DNA from: Heloderma charlesbogerti
Taxonomy: Eukaryota; Chordata; Lepidosauria; Squamata; Helodermatidae
Assembly (NCBI GenBank): GCA_026122225.1
Contig: JANEZZ010001497.1
Coordinates: 310,001-374,000, forward strand
Length of the DNA stretch: 64,000 bases
Reading direction: 5' to 3'
The position numbers and the translations under genes were made by a program. Shown here in pieces: positions 11,700-24,772 of this stretch; within the stretch, counting starts at the first letter, position 1, and each line of letters starts with the position of its first letter. The notes below the pieces were generated by a model, which saw only the letters and a list, made by a program, of their open reading frames with translations, was not told where the DNA came from and did no database searches.

Positions 11700-12360
11700 C
11701 TAGGTGAGGCATGGGAAGGTTTTGTCTTTCCTGAATGGCCTAGTATCCTTCAGTGGGTGCAGAATGCGGCCGCCCGAATATTGGTGGCGGGGAGGCGATT
11801 TGAGCACACAATGCCTATACTGCACCAGCTGCACTGGTTACCACTGTGTTTCCCAATTTAAAGTGCTGGTTTTGACCTTCAAAGCCTTAAATGGTTTGGG
11901 ACCAAGTTACCTGGAGGATTGCCTTCACTCCTATCCGCCTGCCCGCACTTTAAGATGAGAAAGCCAGGCCCTTCTTATTGGCCCACCCGTGAGAGCAGTT
12001 AGGTGGCTGACCACATGGGGGAGGGCCTCCTCTGCAGTAGCCCCACACCTTTGGAACAAGTTGCCATTGGAGATTCGCCATGCTCCATCACTGCAGGCTT
12101 TTAAGAAGGCCTTGAAAACATATTACTTACTATACCGTGGCCTTCTCTTGATATGACTGCTGTTGTCGCTGTTACTGCTGTTGTTGTTGCTGCTGGCTTT
12201 ATTGTCGACTATTATGGTTGCTTTTATTGCTATTTTATTGTGTTTATGTTTTTATCGCTTTTAATACTTTAACCGTTTTTATGTATTTTATTGCAGAGAG
12301 CCACCCTGGGGGGGCTTCTGCCTTGAAAGGCGGCCAAGAAATTGTTTAAATAAATAAAAA
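11700..12360 (+). repeat. L2-like LINE 3' fragment
   Basis: Encodes the typical L2 C-terminal wording (FKVLVLTFKALNGLGPSYLE) and ends in AAATAAATAAA after a conserved non-coding 3' region. Confidence 0.7.
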
Positions 12361-12581
12361 CAAATAGATATCCTGCAAAGTTCTTGGAACAGCACCATAG
12401 GGTGGCCATGCGTCCTCTTTTATAAAGAACAGTCCCCTTTGAAGGGCTGCCACAGGACTGTCTGCAATCTATCTTGCCCAAGAGCTGAAGGTCTCTGGGT
12501 GGATCACTAAAAATGGAAAATGGTGGCCTCGTTTGACCACTTTTTTGGTAATGTATTTCATCTCATTTCGTGATTCATTAG

Positions 12582-12960
12582 TAGGGATGTCCAGGGCAGG
12601 GAAATCTGGCCATATTGGGGCTCAATGGATTTCCCTGGAGCTCCCGGCTCGGCTTGTGTTTGCGAGCTGAGCCGTGCGCTCCCTGCCAGAGCTGCAACTC
12701 TCCCTTCTCCTTGCCAGGGCCCTGGAAGGGAGAAGGTAGACTTGAGCACAACAACCAGCAGCCAGCAGTTGGAGCCCCAGCAGAAAACTCTCCCTTCTCC
12801 CTGCTGGGGCGCCAAGAGGGAGAAGGGAGGCATTGACGCACAATGACCGTTCCTGGAATTGCCCGCTGCTGGTCATTGTGTGCAAGTCTCCCTTCTCCCT
12901 AATGTGTTCCATAGATTGCTGGGAGCCATTTAATGGCAACCAGAGTGCAAGATCCTTCCA
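12582..12960. repeat. GC-rich repeat with short inverted blocks
   Basis: Begins at a TAGGGATG end. CTCCCTTCTCC and its reverse complement GGAGAAGG alternate several times in the next 350 bases, which explains overlapping open frames on both strands. The right end was not located. Confidence 0.45.
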
Positions 12961-14470
12961 GGACTTTAGTACATCCTCTTTTCCCTCTGATGGTTTCTTT
13001 CCCCTATAGATTGACATTGATGGAAAGGGAGAATGCGCTGGTACAGTGAATCTGGCAAGATTTCCCCTTTCCCCCTGTCTGGTTCTAAGGAGAAAGAGGG
13101 CACCCGAGCTCGCATCCCCCTGGGGAATGATGGGATCAGGATTTCCCTTGTCCAGCTTCTGCTTTCTCCTGGGGCTGGACAGTGAAGGGGACGATGTGAG
13201 TCGAGAACTGAATAGTATGTACCTTGATGCAAATTTAGATAAGACTATTTCTTTCTGCACTGGATGCTGCAGTATATGGTGAAATAGATGCGGTGGAATA
13301 TATGTTTTTGGACATCACAACAGATCAAGGCTGGGGGGTGGGGGGAATAAACAGTCTTGATCCTCCCCTCCCACCCCCCCAAGACCCAATGTGGCACTAC
13401 TGGAAATTTGGGTGTGCGGGTGTGTATGTGTGAACGAAACGTCTTTGAAAACATTTTATCTTACAGAATAATCTTTCCGTTGTTTTACAGGGTTGTTCAT
13501 TGCTCAGTTTTCTCTCTAGAAACATGACTTTCTCGTGTTCTGTGTGCTGACACTAAGGTCAACCGAGGGATGCTGGTGAATTTTGTTTGGGCTGCAATTT
13601 TTAAGCGAACTGACCCAGTTCACACTCCCCAGAGGAATACTGAGATCAGAACTCAATTATCTTTCAAATTCTGCACTTCTCTGAATTTTGCAGTGCAGTT
13701 CTCCGCTCAAGAAGACATAAGGAGACCTGTGCTGGATCAGACTAAGCATCCCTCTAGTCCAGAATTCTGTTTACATCAGTTGAACCCTCGGTGATTGGAA
13801 GCCCCCCAACACAGAGGCTTCCGAGCATCCATTGCAGGGCCGGAGGAGAGGCGGCGGCAGTCTTCGCTTCCTCATCCTCCCCCCCTGCATTTTTCACTAG
13901 AGGGGTTTATTTGCCCATCTAACAAGGGCACTTTAGAGGGGGAGGGAAGGAGACTGGCAGAGGCTCAGGACAGCTCATATCCTGCCGTCTCTGATCTCCT
14001 CACTTCCCTGCCCACCCAAACACCCACTTTTCCCCCTCTCCAATGTTGCTTTTCCTACCTCGGAGGTCGGTTGGCACAATTCTTTCTATGCCAGCTGCAA
14101 GGGGGCAGGGGCAGGGGATGGACCTCTGCGGTCAGAGAGCTTGGAGGGAGGAATACCCAGTATCCTATGGCCCCTCAGATAATGTCTAGGGGCATAAGAT
14201 TTCCTCCCTACGTGGTTCAAGAATGTGTAGGAGACACGTAGATAAGGGAAAGCTGCATCCCAGAAATCTGTATATTAGCAAAATGTGTATATTAGGGAAA
14301 GTGTATATTATGGAAATTAAAAAGTGAAAACTGTGTAAATACCCCCTCCCCCAATCTGCATTTACATGCTGTAGCCTATGGCGGGATGCACATTTGTGGT
14401 CAATGGTTTTTTTCCTCCGTAATTTTGTATGACTATATTTAAATACAATTCCAGACAGTAAGAAAATGGT
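12961..14470. other. Old repeat-derived spacer, no gene seen
   Basis: Holds a minus-strand CR1 tail fragment near 13712-13800 (GGAGACCTGTGCTGGATCAG) and an AT-rich segment at 14.27-14.47 kb that also occurs near 27.2 kb. No defensin-like exon was found on either strand. Confidence 0.4.
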
Positions 14471-14473
14471 TTG

Positions 14474-14860
14474 CCAAATGCCAAGTTCTGCACCTAGGAA
14501 AAAGAAACCAAATGCACAGTTACAAGATGAGGATACTTGGCTCAACAATGCTACAAGCAAGAAGGATCTTGGAATTGTCGTAGGTCACAAGCTGAATATG
14601 AGCCAACAATGTGATGTGGCTGCGAAAAAGGCCAATGCTATTTTGGGCTGCATTCATAGAAGCATAGCTTCCAAATCACATGAAGTACTAGTTCCCCTCT
14701 ACTCAGCACTCATTAGGCCTTATCTGGAGTACTGTGTCTAGTTCTAGGCATCACACTTTAAGAAGGATGTAGACAAACTGGAGAGGGTTCAGAGGAGGGC
14801 AAAGAAGATGATCAGGGGACTGGAAACAAAGCCCTATGAAGAGAGACTGAAAGAACTCCC
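14474..14860 (+). repeat. CR1 LINE fragment at the outer edge of the left arm
   Basis: Encodes DLGIVVGHKLNMSQQCDVAA and adjoining CR1 reverse transcriptase C-terminal sequence. It ends where homology with the right arm begins. Confidence 0.75.
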
Positions 14861-16255
14861 ACTAGTTCAGGATAGAGAGGCTGCCTGTTGAACAGATATG
14901 AGTGACTCCCCTTGCTACCACAATTCAGAAATCATCTTTGAATGTAACTATTTTTCTTGCACTTTCCAGAAGAAATGTGCATGAGATTCAGCCAAACTCT
15001 GAGCTGAATTGGACCTCTTCAGACCATTTCTGGTCCTTTAACTTAAAGTGGCTTTCCCTCTGAAGTGACCAGAACTGATGCTGGACCCCGCACAAAGCAT
15101 TGTCTGAAATTTGGGTTTGGAAATGCAGACCACCTGTCTCAAAAAACAACAACTTTTGGGTTCTTTTATATGCAAATTCATATTCAGAGGAGGGGGGAGG
15201 GAGTATGGTCAAATGATTGACAGGTCCAGCTTCTAATCATAGGGCGTGTTTTACCAGGACCTTTTTGAATGACTTGCCTTGCGGGAGGATTGAGTCAGAC
15301 AAATCTCTTTCTCCCAGCTTCCTTTCAGTTGCTAAGTTGCTCTGTAGCAAGCAAATAGGAAAGAAGTCTGAGGTTCTGTGTTGGGTTGTGGGGTGGTTTC
15401 AAATTTGGTTTGTTCATGATTTCAGAAAACTTTCCTTTCTGATTCTCATTCTTGGTTATGAAATTAATCCTTCTCTCAGCCTTTGCCTGCAGTGAAAAAC
15501 CTTTCTTTCCAGCATCACAACACTTCACCAGTTAAAAAAGGCCTCAAACTGGTTTTCAGTTGTCATGCCCTATCCCCTGCACCTATCCTTCTGATACTTT
15601 GCAGGTTTCTTGCCTTGGGGCACCTCTATGATGTGTATTATTTTCATACAAGTTGCCATCCAAAAACATGTGGGGAGTGAAAGGACTGCCCCCCTGTATT
15701 GAGGAGTTCTCTTCTACACAAATCGCTGCACCAACCCTTCTGAAAAGTGGCAGATTTCTTACTGAAGGCTACCTCTAGGCTGTCTGTCATGATCAGAACA
15801 ATGGTCTCCAGGGAACATGGGTGGGTGGGTGTAAAAGCATCCTTTGTGGGTGGATGCATCCTTTGAGGGGGATAATCTCAAAATGTATTATGAACCCTGC
15901 CAAGGAGCTGTATAAACCTATTAATTGACAACACTTGTGTGGACCTTGAATTGCATCATCAGGGCTCAACATGCACTACATTAAGCAGCCCACCTACCTG
16001 ACTGAGATCCTTTAACAAGGGCCCAGATTCTTGGCATAGCCTTGTCTGTGATGCTAGCGGACCCTGGCCCAGTACACATGTTGTTTTTGTAATGGTGCTG
16101 GCACCAACTTGAAGATCACATGCATAGAGTTGTAGAGTCATGAGGTCTGGGCTCAGGCCCAGATGCAAGGGTGTGGGGGCAGAGCCTGGGAGCTTAAGGG
16201 TGGCACCAAGTCAGGCAAGGAACTTGGGAGCCTTTCTTCTAAGATGCAGAAGAAA

Positions 16256-19200
16256 CTACGTGACCTCCAGGGTAGATCCCATGTGTATACAATGTATATT
16301 TTTCATACCTTCTTCTTCATCTTCAGGGCTGTCAACTCTACAAAAGAAGGGAAAAGGTTCTGAGACTAGAAGAATATACCACTGGGATTTACGTCCTGCT
16401 CCCAGTCACCCATGAAGGATGCTAAATTCCTGAAACTTTGGGTCACATCCTAATACCTAGTAAGACCACCCTTGTATCTGTTGCGCAGACAGATGAGGGG
16501 TAGATGTGCATCAGAGTGCAGATTAGTCAGACCCAGTTGGGTCAACCAGGTGAAATGCCTGCATGTCCAAAACAGGCTTTAAAAAGCCAAGAATGGTGTA
16601 AAGGTTTCCAAAAGCTTCTAGGCCCTTGTGTGCCTCATAACATCGCAGAATGTCTAGAAAGGCCTGGAGGTGACCATGTCTTCTCCTGTTACTACCACTG
16701 CTGCTGCTGTTGATACTAATGCTTCTACCTCCCTGGACCTGCTGCCCCACAGATTCCTCCATAGGGCAGGAGACGGGAGGCCACAATGCAAGCTTAAGGT
16801 GGCCACTTATGCAGAGCCAAAAGAAGATGAAATGCATCATTCAAAAACAGGACACAGATTTGCATGAAGGCAAATTTAGACAAAAGGACTATCATTTAAA
16901 TATAAATATATCACTATAGTGGGGCAGACTGTGACCAGTTGACTCATGTGTCTGCTGTGAGGTGCTGCTAACTCTTGATGGGCAAATCCAGTGCCCCCAC
17001 TTTCCCTTCTTATGCTTCCTTATCTTTAAGCCAGACTTGGTCTTGACAGACCTTCAAAGATGGGGCACCTTCCAGCAGAGGACTGCCCCCAGACAGGCCT
17101 TCAAATAGAGGACTGTGTAATTGCCACCCTATGACTCCGTAGGAGATGAAGATGCATCAAAGAGCCCTCACATGCCTGGTAAAGTCTCTAGGAGCAGGAA
17201 AACAGCTTTGTGCATCCCGTGAACCCTATCCCCAGTGGAAATAAGGCCTTCTCTGCTGGTCTTCGTCTGTGGCACACAACACAAAGTGCAAAGTGGAAAT
17301 ATGTCCCAATATGTGCCAGGAGGATCATGGTACAAAGAGGCCTCCAGGTCCGATACATGGCTGGCTGGGGAATGCTGGGAGTTGTGGGATGTTTTTCAGT
17401 CTCAACATACATAGGATTGTCCCCTACAAATCTCAGAACAGTTTGACAAGGACCTGTGAGTGTCCAGGATGTACAGTGCATTGATGTGTCCATTGAGAAA
17501 GGGGATGGAGGTCAGGAAGGGGGAATTAGCATGTTCAAGTCCCAAGCAGTTTCTAGTAAGTATCCTGGGTGGGGAAATCAGGGTTCAAGGGATGTGCACC
17601 ATGAGGTCAAAAACCTATCACTATATACAGGGATGTTTCAGAAGGGAAAAGCCAGGAAAGAGCACCCTTTCCTTTGCCCACTCTCTGCACCCAAACAAAT
17701 TTATTCTCACACTACTAGGCTAGGCTTGGACAGTGACTGGCCCAAAGTCAACTAGTTAAGCTCCATAGCTGACCAGGCATGTAAACATGAATCTCCCCAG
17801 CCAAGGTCCAACATACAATCCATGATACCAGGGGAGGGCAAGTACATTTTGTCCAGGGGCTGGATTGTCTCCCTGTACCAAGCCGTTGGGTCAGATGTTA
17901 TTTTGCCCCCAAAGCCCCTCCCCTTCCATGTGATACTGTTCCACTGCTTCTTTAAAAGAAAAACATGTTGTTTTTTATTTCTCCATGCACAGAGAAAGGG
18001 AGGTGACTGGGATTTGCAGGACCTGACTCCTGCAAGTGCCCTGATGAGTGAGGTTGCTCCTTCCCATGCCACTCATATCCCAAAGGGGGCACGAATGGCA
18101 TGGGAAATGGTGCACAGGAATCCCCACCTTATCTTGGATCTCTCATTTTACCCTGGATTTTAGGAAAGCTGATTTTAATAAACTCAGAACAATGATCACT
18201 AAGGTCCCACGGCAAGTGATGCTAATGAGAAAAGGAGTCCAAGATGGGTGGGAGCTTTTAAAAAAGGAAATCCTCAAGGCACAATCACAAACAATTCCAA
18301 CAAGAAGAAAAGGTGGAAGACAACAGAAGAAGCCAATGTGGCTTCACAAAAAGCTTAGGGATGACCTGAAAACAAAAAAGGACACATATAGGAAGTGGAA
18401 AGAAGGCCAAGTTACAAAGGAAGAGTACAGGCAGGTAGCACAGAATTGCAGGGATGGCGTCAGGAAGGCTAAAGCTGAGAATGAGCTGAGGTTAGCGAGG
18501 GATGCTAAAAACAACAAAAAGGCTTTCTTCAGCTACGTGCATAGTAAAAGGCAGAGAAAGAAATGGTTGTTCAGCTATTAAATAAGGATGGCAAAATGAT
18601 AACAGATGACAAAGAAAAGGCAGAGGTGCTCAATTCCTACTTTGGCTCAGTCTTCTCCCAAATGAGGGTCTATGAGCCCCCTGGTAAAGGCGAAGTGCAG
18701 GCTGAAGGGGCAGGATTGCAGCTTGAGATCGACAGGCATATGGTCAAGGAACACCTAATTACTTTGAATGAGTTCAAATCTCCAGGGCCAGATGAACTGC
18801 ATCCTAGACTAATAAAGGAACTGGCAGAAGAACTCTCAGAACCACTGTCTATTCTCTTTGAGAAATCATGGAGGACGGGGGGAAGTGCCAGATGACTGGA
18901 GGAGGGCTAATGTTGTCCCTATCTTCAAAAAGGGTAACAAGGAGGAACCTGGGAACTACAGACCAGTCAGTCTGACATCAATCCCAGGGAAAATTCTGGA
19001 GCAGATGAGAAAGCAATCCATCTGGAAGCACCTTGAAAACAATGCTGTGATTACTTGAAGCCAACATGGATTTGTCAAGAACAAGTCCAGCCAGAAAAAT
19101 CTGATCTCATTTTTTGATCCAGTAACCTCCCTTGTAGACCGTGGGGTTGCTGTAGACATCATATACCTCGACTTCAGCAAAGCTTTCGACAAAGTGCCCC

Positions 19201-21074
19201 ATGATATCCTGATGAGCAAACTAGCTCAAAGTGGGCTAGATGAAATAACGATCTGGTGGATCCACAGTTGGCTACAGAATCGGACTCAAAGAGTGCTTAA
19301 CAATGGGACCTTCTCAAACTGGGGAGAGGTAACGAGCGGGGTACCACAGGGCTCAGTCCTGGGCCCAGTGCTCTTCCACATTTTTATTAATGACTTGGAG
19401 GAGGAGGTGCAGGGAATGCTGATCAAATTTGCAGATGACACAAAATTGGGCAGGATAGCTAATATTTTGGAAGACAGCAACAAAATTCAAAGTGATCTGG
19501 ATAGACTGGAGCGCTGGGCAGAAAACAACAGAATGACATTTAATAGGGATAAATGCCAAGTTCTGCGCCTAGGAAAAAGAAACCAAATGCACAGTTACAA
19601 GATGGGGGATACCTGGCTCCACAACACTACAAGCGAGAAAGATCTTGGAATTGTTGTCGATCACAAGCTGAATATGAGCCAACAATGTGATGTGGCTGCA
19701 AAAAAGGCCAATGCTCTTTTGGGCTGCATTAATAGAAGCAAAACTTCCAAATCCCGGGAAGTACTAGTTCTCCTCTACTCAGCACTGGTCAGGCCTCATC
19801 TGGTGTACTGTGTCCAGTTCTGGGCACCACACTTTAAGAAGGATGCAGACAAACTGGAGAGGGTTCAGAGGAGGGCAACGAAGATGATCAGAGGACTGGA
19901 AACAAAGCCCTATGAAGAGAGACTGAAAGAACTGGGCATGTTTAGCCTTGAGAAGAGAAGACTGAGGGGAGATATGATAACACTCTTCAAGTACTTGAAA
20001 GGCTGTCACAGAGAAGAAGGCCAGGATCTCTTCTTGATTATCCCAGAGTGCAGGACACGGAATAATGGGCTCAAGTTACAGGAAGCCAGATTCAGGCTGA
20101 ACATCAGGAAAAACTTCCTGACTGTTAGAGCAATACGACAATGGAACCAATTACCTGGGGAGGTGGTGGGCTCTCCCACACTGGAGGCATTCAAGATGAG
20201 GCTGGACAGCCATCTGTCAGGGATGCTCTGACTTGGATTCCTGCATTGAGCAGGGGGTTGGACTCAATGGCCTTGTAGGCCCCTTCCAACCCTACTATTC
20301 TATGATTCTGTGATTCCTCTTTGCACCGCTAGACCTCAGGGGGCAGGGCTTGGGGAGGGCAAGTGCTCAACCCTCTGCAGTCCAGATTGGGCTCCAGCAT
20401 GGGCCAGATGAATCCCATTGGCCTTCCTCTCCACTACACCATTATTCTCACTATTCTATGATTGATCCTAATCAGCTGATTCTAATACATCACTATTATG
20501 CAATGTTCTGCTGCTCTCTGGCTGTCTGTAGTGTGTTATGACTCTTGTTGGGGAGGCATGGCTAGGAGGGCTATCATGATGAGGTCACACACACACAACA
20601 ACATTTACCACTATGCCACTGACTACGCATGGGACACTCACTCCACAAAGTCAGAACCATTCTATGGGTCCATGCAGGACTTTTTCTTCCCACCCCATTT
20701 TGTTTTGCTCTTCTCAGAGTCTTCTTCCTGACCTTTGGCAGCAAGGATTCCTTCTAAAGCAAGTATATAAATATTTGTCATCCCCATTTTGTTTCGCTCT
20801 TCCCAGAGTGTCTTGCCTGACCTTTGGCAGCAAGGTCTCCTTCCATAGCATATATATAAATCTATGTCATTCTCATAGCACAATTCCGCAGAGCAGTATC
20901 CTCCAGCATCTGAACATTGTTGTATGAGCTCATTAAGGTCTCCTGTACAAGGGGAGCAACTTGGTTAATGAAATATTTATGGAGTGGGGTGGAGAATAAT
21001 AACAATTCTCATCTGTTGAGATTCCCCCAACAACGTATCAGAACCAGAAGTGTTTCATGTTTCTTAAGCCTCAC

Positions 21075-21129
<55 letters not shown>

Positions 21130-21564
21130 TCCTCCTCTGTACCTTTATCCCTGTGTACCTAACAGTCACCACCATCTGAGCCCATCATGCCTCTGAAGGC
21201 CAATCCCAGTCCACCCACTTCACCACCTCGATCCCCCCATCCCGTTTCACTCTCCTGATGTTGGCACTCTCAGGCCGGAAATTCCCACAGCAGCAAGGAG
21301 TGGGAATCTGAGATTGAAGTTGAAGATCTGATCTTTCCTGTGGCTCCTGGGATAATGTCACAGGGACCATAGGATTGCACTGTAGGGCTGTAGTGTAGAT
21401 GTGATACCCTGTCTCTTCCACCGAAGCACCCTTGGGGCGCCTTAATGTTTCTCTCATCAGCCTTAAGAAATCCTCTTCCCAATAGCCATCCTGCATAGCT
21501 CCTTACCTGAAGCCACCAGAAGCATCGCCAAGACCAGAATTAAACCAATGTAAAAGATCTTCAT
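16256..21564 (-). CDS. Gene B: acidic beta-defensin-like peptide (left arm copy)
   Basis: Minus-strand gene with exon 1 at 21507-21564, exon 2 at 20822-20942 and likely exon 3 at 16256-16337. Exon 1 encodes the signal peptide MKIFYIGLILVLAMLLVAS and ends in phase 1 at GTAAGG. Exon 2 starts after TTGTACAG and has the beta-defensin cysteine pattern C-x6-C-x4-C-x9-C-x5-CC, ending in phase 2 at GTCAGG. Exon 3 follows a strong acceptor (CCCTTCTTTTGTAG) and gives an acidic tail starting VDSPEDEEE, with one extra cysteine, before TAG. The mature part has more Asp/Glu than Arg/Lys, unlike most antimicrobial defensins. A CR1 (18.16-20.32 kb) occupies intron 2. Without exon 3 the frame reads on from exon 2 for about 40 codons, so the 3' end is the uncertain part. 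It is a paralogue of gene C in inverted orientation. Confidence 0.78.
18160..20318 (+). mobile_element. CR1 LINE, RT half, inside intron 2 of gene B
   Basis: A 5'-truncated CR1 starting after the endonuclease (DFRKADFNKL) and running through the reverse transcriptase. The frame is broken near 18565, near 18880 and by TGA at about 19057, and then is open from 19194 to 20231 with the YLDFSKAFD, GVPQGSVLGP and FADD motifs. It ends in the CR1 tail with TCTATGATTCTGTGATT. It is absent from the right arm. Confidence 0.88.
21078..21126. repeat. (CA)n microsatellite in intron 1 of gene B
   Basis: About 24 CA units. The right arm has a GATA repeat at the matching place. Confidence 0.9.
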
Positions 21565-22435
21565 GGCCAAAAGAGGACAGTTGACAAGATTGTGCCACTA
21601 TGAGAAGACTGTGCTGCTGAAACAGAACAGCAAGAGTGAGAGGCAAAAAAGATTTAAAGCCCTTAAAAGAAGTTAGTTATTTAGATTATCCAGTGGGCAG
21701 TCGTTACACTTTGTAAAGCCAAAATATATAAACATAGATGAAAATAAAGATAATTTTGTTGAAGACATTATATTTAAGTTGACGATGCTGAAACCTTTCG
21801 GATCATTGCTCCAAAGAACATAGGGAAAATGTCTTGATTTCAGTGGAGGCTTATTGAAATGCTGCCTATATGGAAGAATCCCAATTTCCCTGTTGTTGTT
21901 TTCAAAGGGTTGAATAAGGCTAGTAAGAATGCACATTGAGATGTAAAATGTTTGGGAATGGTAACTCTGGGAGTGGGTGGGAAATGTGTTTCCCTTTCTT
22001 CTTTTGAAGAAGGAAAATGCAAAAGTACATACAATACACAATACTGATTTATAATCTGTAGAGTAAATATTCTTTACCACTTTAGAAACATAAAGTGGAG
22101 TTTTGTAGGAATGTATGAAAAATTTATTTCAATTCAGTTCTGATCAGGATTTACCCAGTTTGCACCTTCAAGACTGAACATGGACTTGAATGCAATCTGT
22201 GATCAAAATTTCTACATTTCGGAGCTTACAAAGTAATTTGCAAACTAAAAAAGAAGAAGCATTCCACTGCATGCATGTATTTGAAAATGCATACACACAT
22301 GGGCAATTTGGAAAAATTCTATCGCATGAAATAGTACGTGTTCTATTAGTGAATTTTGAATAGTAGAAAACAGTATGTAGACTAAAGATGTTATAAAAAT
22401 CCACAATGGATTCAAACAAGTTCAGATTTCTATGG

Positions 22436-23600
22436 TCACTTCCCCCCAGAGTTCCCGTAACTGGTACTTTATCTACTAAGTCATCTCTGTTGGTTAGGAT
22501 CAAGTCAAGGATAGCCGATCCTCTAGTTCCTTCCTCTACTTTCTGTAGGAGGAAGTTATCCGCCACACAAGTCAGGAATTTCTTGGAAGGGCCATGTTTT
22601 GAAGAATTTGTCTCCTGACAAATATCAGGGAAATTGAAGTCTCCCATTACTACTACATTACGCTTCTTTGAAATATTGGCAATTTGCTTTTCAAAAGTTT
22701 CATTCTTGTCTTCTCCTTGATTGGGTGGCTGGTAGTAGCCTCCGACCACCAGGTTTTATTCTTTGCTCCATTTATTTTAACCCAGATGCTCTCGATGGGG
22801 CTACCAAGCTCCTCCTCCTGTCTTTCTGTGCAGAGATATGTATTTTTAACATATAGTGCAACTCCACCTCCCTTTCTCTTCCTCCTGTTCTTTTTTAACA
22901 AGTTATATCCTTCAATTGCTGTATTCTGGTCATGGAAGGCAACCCACCAAGTTTCATTTACACTTATCAAGTCATACGTTCCCTCCTGTATTAAGAGTTC
23001 AAGTTCGTTCTGTTTGTTTCCCACACTCTGGGCATTAGTATATAGACATTGAAGACCATGTGCTTCATAGTCTGGCTTTCTTCCTATATGTTTCTGAATT
23101 TTTTGGGTGCCATTAGAGCTATTCTCTCTGTTGCGGTGCATGAGCCTTCATCCATTGTTACCCCTAACTTTATGCCTCCCTCCCCCGTAGGATTCAGTTT
23201 AAAGCCTGATGAAGTTCTTCATGCTGTGGCCAAATACATTCTTCCCAGCCCTTTTGAGGTGCACCCCTTCCCTTGCCAACCGTCCATCTTCCAGGAAGTA
23301 TAGCCCGTGGTCTCAGAATCCAAATCTTTCCTGTCAGCACCACCTTCATAGCCAGTCATTCACTCAGAGTATTTTTCTTCCCCTTTCTACCCTCTTCTAA
23401 CTACTGGAAGGATGGATGAGAAAACTATCTGGGACCCAAAGTTCTCGAGCTTCCTTCCCAAAGCTTCAAAGTCTGATGTGATTTCTTCGTAGCTCCGCTT
23501 GGCGGTATCATTCATTCCCACATGGATGAGAAGAAAGGGATACCTGTCAGTGGGCTTTATGAGTGTAGGCAACCTTTCAGTCATGTCTCTAATCCACCAG
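22436..23600 (-). repeat. CR1 LINE 5' half: ORF1 C-terminus and endonuclease
   Basis: Minus-strand segment with an ORF1-type end (FLLIHVGMNDTAKRSYEE) and an endonuclease with [24 protein letters not shown] and GGSDH. It stops just after the endonuclease core, so it lacks the 3' end, which is unusual for a LINE insertion. Confidence 0.8.
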
Positions 23601-24772
23601 CATGGCTGCCTAGAGGGATGCTGGGAGTTGTAGGACTTTTTTCTGTCTCACTATGTATAGGATTGCACCTTAAATAAAAGATGACTGCAGGAGATTTCTA
23701 TGGATAGTTTTGTGTTCCATATGTGTAAAAAAATAAGTTCTTTCCAGACTAGTAGATAACAGGGGTTTGCTCTGGTAAAAATCCAACCTGTTGGGCCTTG
23801 ATGTTGTCCATCAACAACACCGTTTTTGGAAATTGGTGACCTCTTTTGACCTTTTTTTGGTCATGCATTTCTTCTCTTTTCATTAGTGGCTACATGTAAA
23901 CCACTAGTATATTTTTCTTTAAAAATTCTCAGTGGGAATATTCCTGGACATGCTCAGTAAAGGTGTGAGAGAGGGAGTGGCTACCATTTTAGGCAGTTAC
24001 CAAAATTCAGTATGGAAGAAGCTTGCTTTCTCCTCTCTGTAGGACCCTGAACCCTTGAGATAGGTTAGTAAGGAGGTTTCCTTTTGAATTTTTTAAAAAG
24101 GGTCATAATTTTTGTTTTACAAATACTATGAGTTCCTTGTTGTTTTTGTTGTCTTACATTATATAAAGGGCTGTTTACCAAGTTGTTCCTGTGTTGCTGG
24201 ATCCTGGTCCATTTTGAGAAGATTGTTGCATTGCTGGAGTGAACTGAGTAGAGACTGTCTTCCTTCTTTGGCCAGCAGAAAAATCAAGCTTCCGAGAGAA
24301 GTTTTATTCATATTTTTGTTGTGGACTCAAGCTGAAAGACAGAACTTTGGGAAAGCTGTGCTCTGTTTTATTGTTTTGGTGAGAAGTGAACCATTCAGCA
24401 TGCAAAATCATTACATGTGCATTATTATTGTTTTTAATTAAGAAATTAAAATGATATATGTTAATTGTCCCCATACAAGGCCTTTTCAGTGAGTCCCTTT
24501 AGAGACCCTGAAGAAAAGTGTTACATATGTTTGCCTCCTATATCCTCTAGAATACTTAACAGCTGTGGAAGTTCATGTTGACTATCTATTCCACAAGAGT
24601 TAGCCAACAGAAGTTAGGAATAATGAGGACATATGAAGGGGCACAGTCAGAGGTGCCAGCCGCAATCCTTTCTACTAATTGGTCAAGGGAGGATGTATTA
24701 AAGGTGAGGCTCTGACCAAATCAGATCAAAGATAGATCCAATTAAACCATACACACAATATGTATGTATTAG
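23601..24772. other. Spacer in the palindrome centre, no gene seen
   Basis: Contains the direct repeat of 11.2-11.35 kb (about 23680-23800). No signal or mature exon was found; an open frame at 24112-24441 has no recognisable domain. Confidence 0.4.

Larger units (their letters stand above)
14865..22434 (-). repeat. Left arm of inverted segmental duplication
   Basis: The reverse complement of this segment is co-linear with 27369-34990, including gene B against gene C, the shared 3' flank (15.0-17.8 kb against 32.2-34.9 kb) and the upstream flank (21.6-22.4 kb against 27.4-29.5 kb). The match ends at about 14865, next to a CR1 fragment, and at about 22434, next to another CR1 fragment. Arm-specific material includes a CR1 at 18.16-20.32 kb, a CA repeat at 21.08 kb and an 89-bp tandem duplication at the end of exon 2. 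Confidence 0.85.

Noticed and set aside
16140..16415. 91-residue open frame preserved almost unchanged on the mirrored strand at 33618-33893
   Set aside because: It is antisense to the candidate exon 3 of B and C. Its conservation follows from the inverted duplication, and it has no signal peptide, domain or start context of its own.
24112..24441. 109-residue frame with a hydrophobic start and CLPSCSC
   Set aside because: No donor in the expected phase after the hydrophobic part, no defensin spacing, and no support from either arm.
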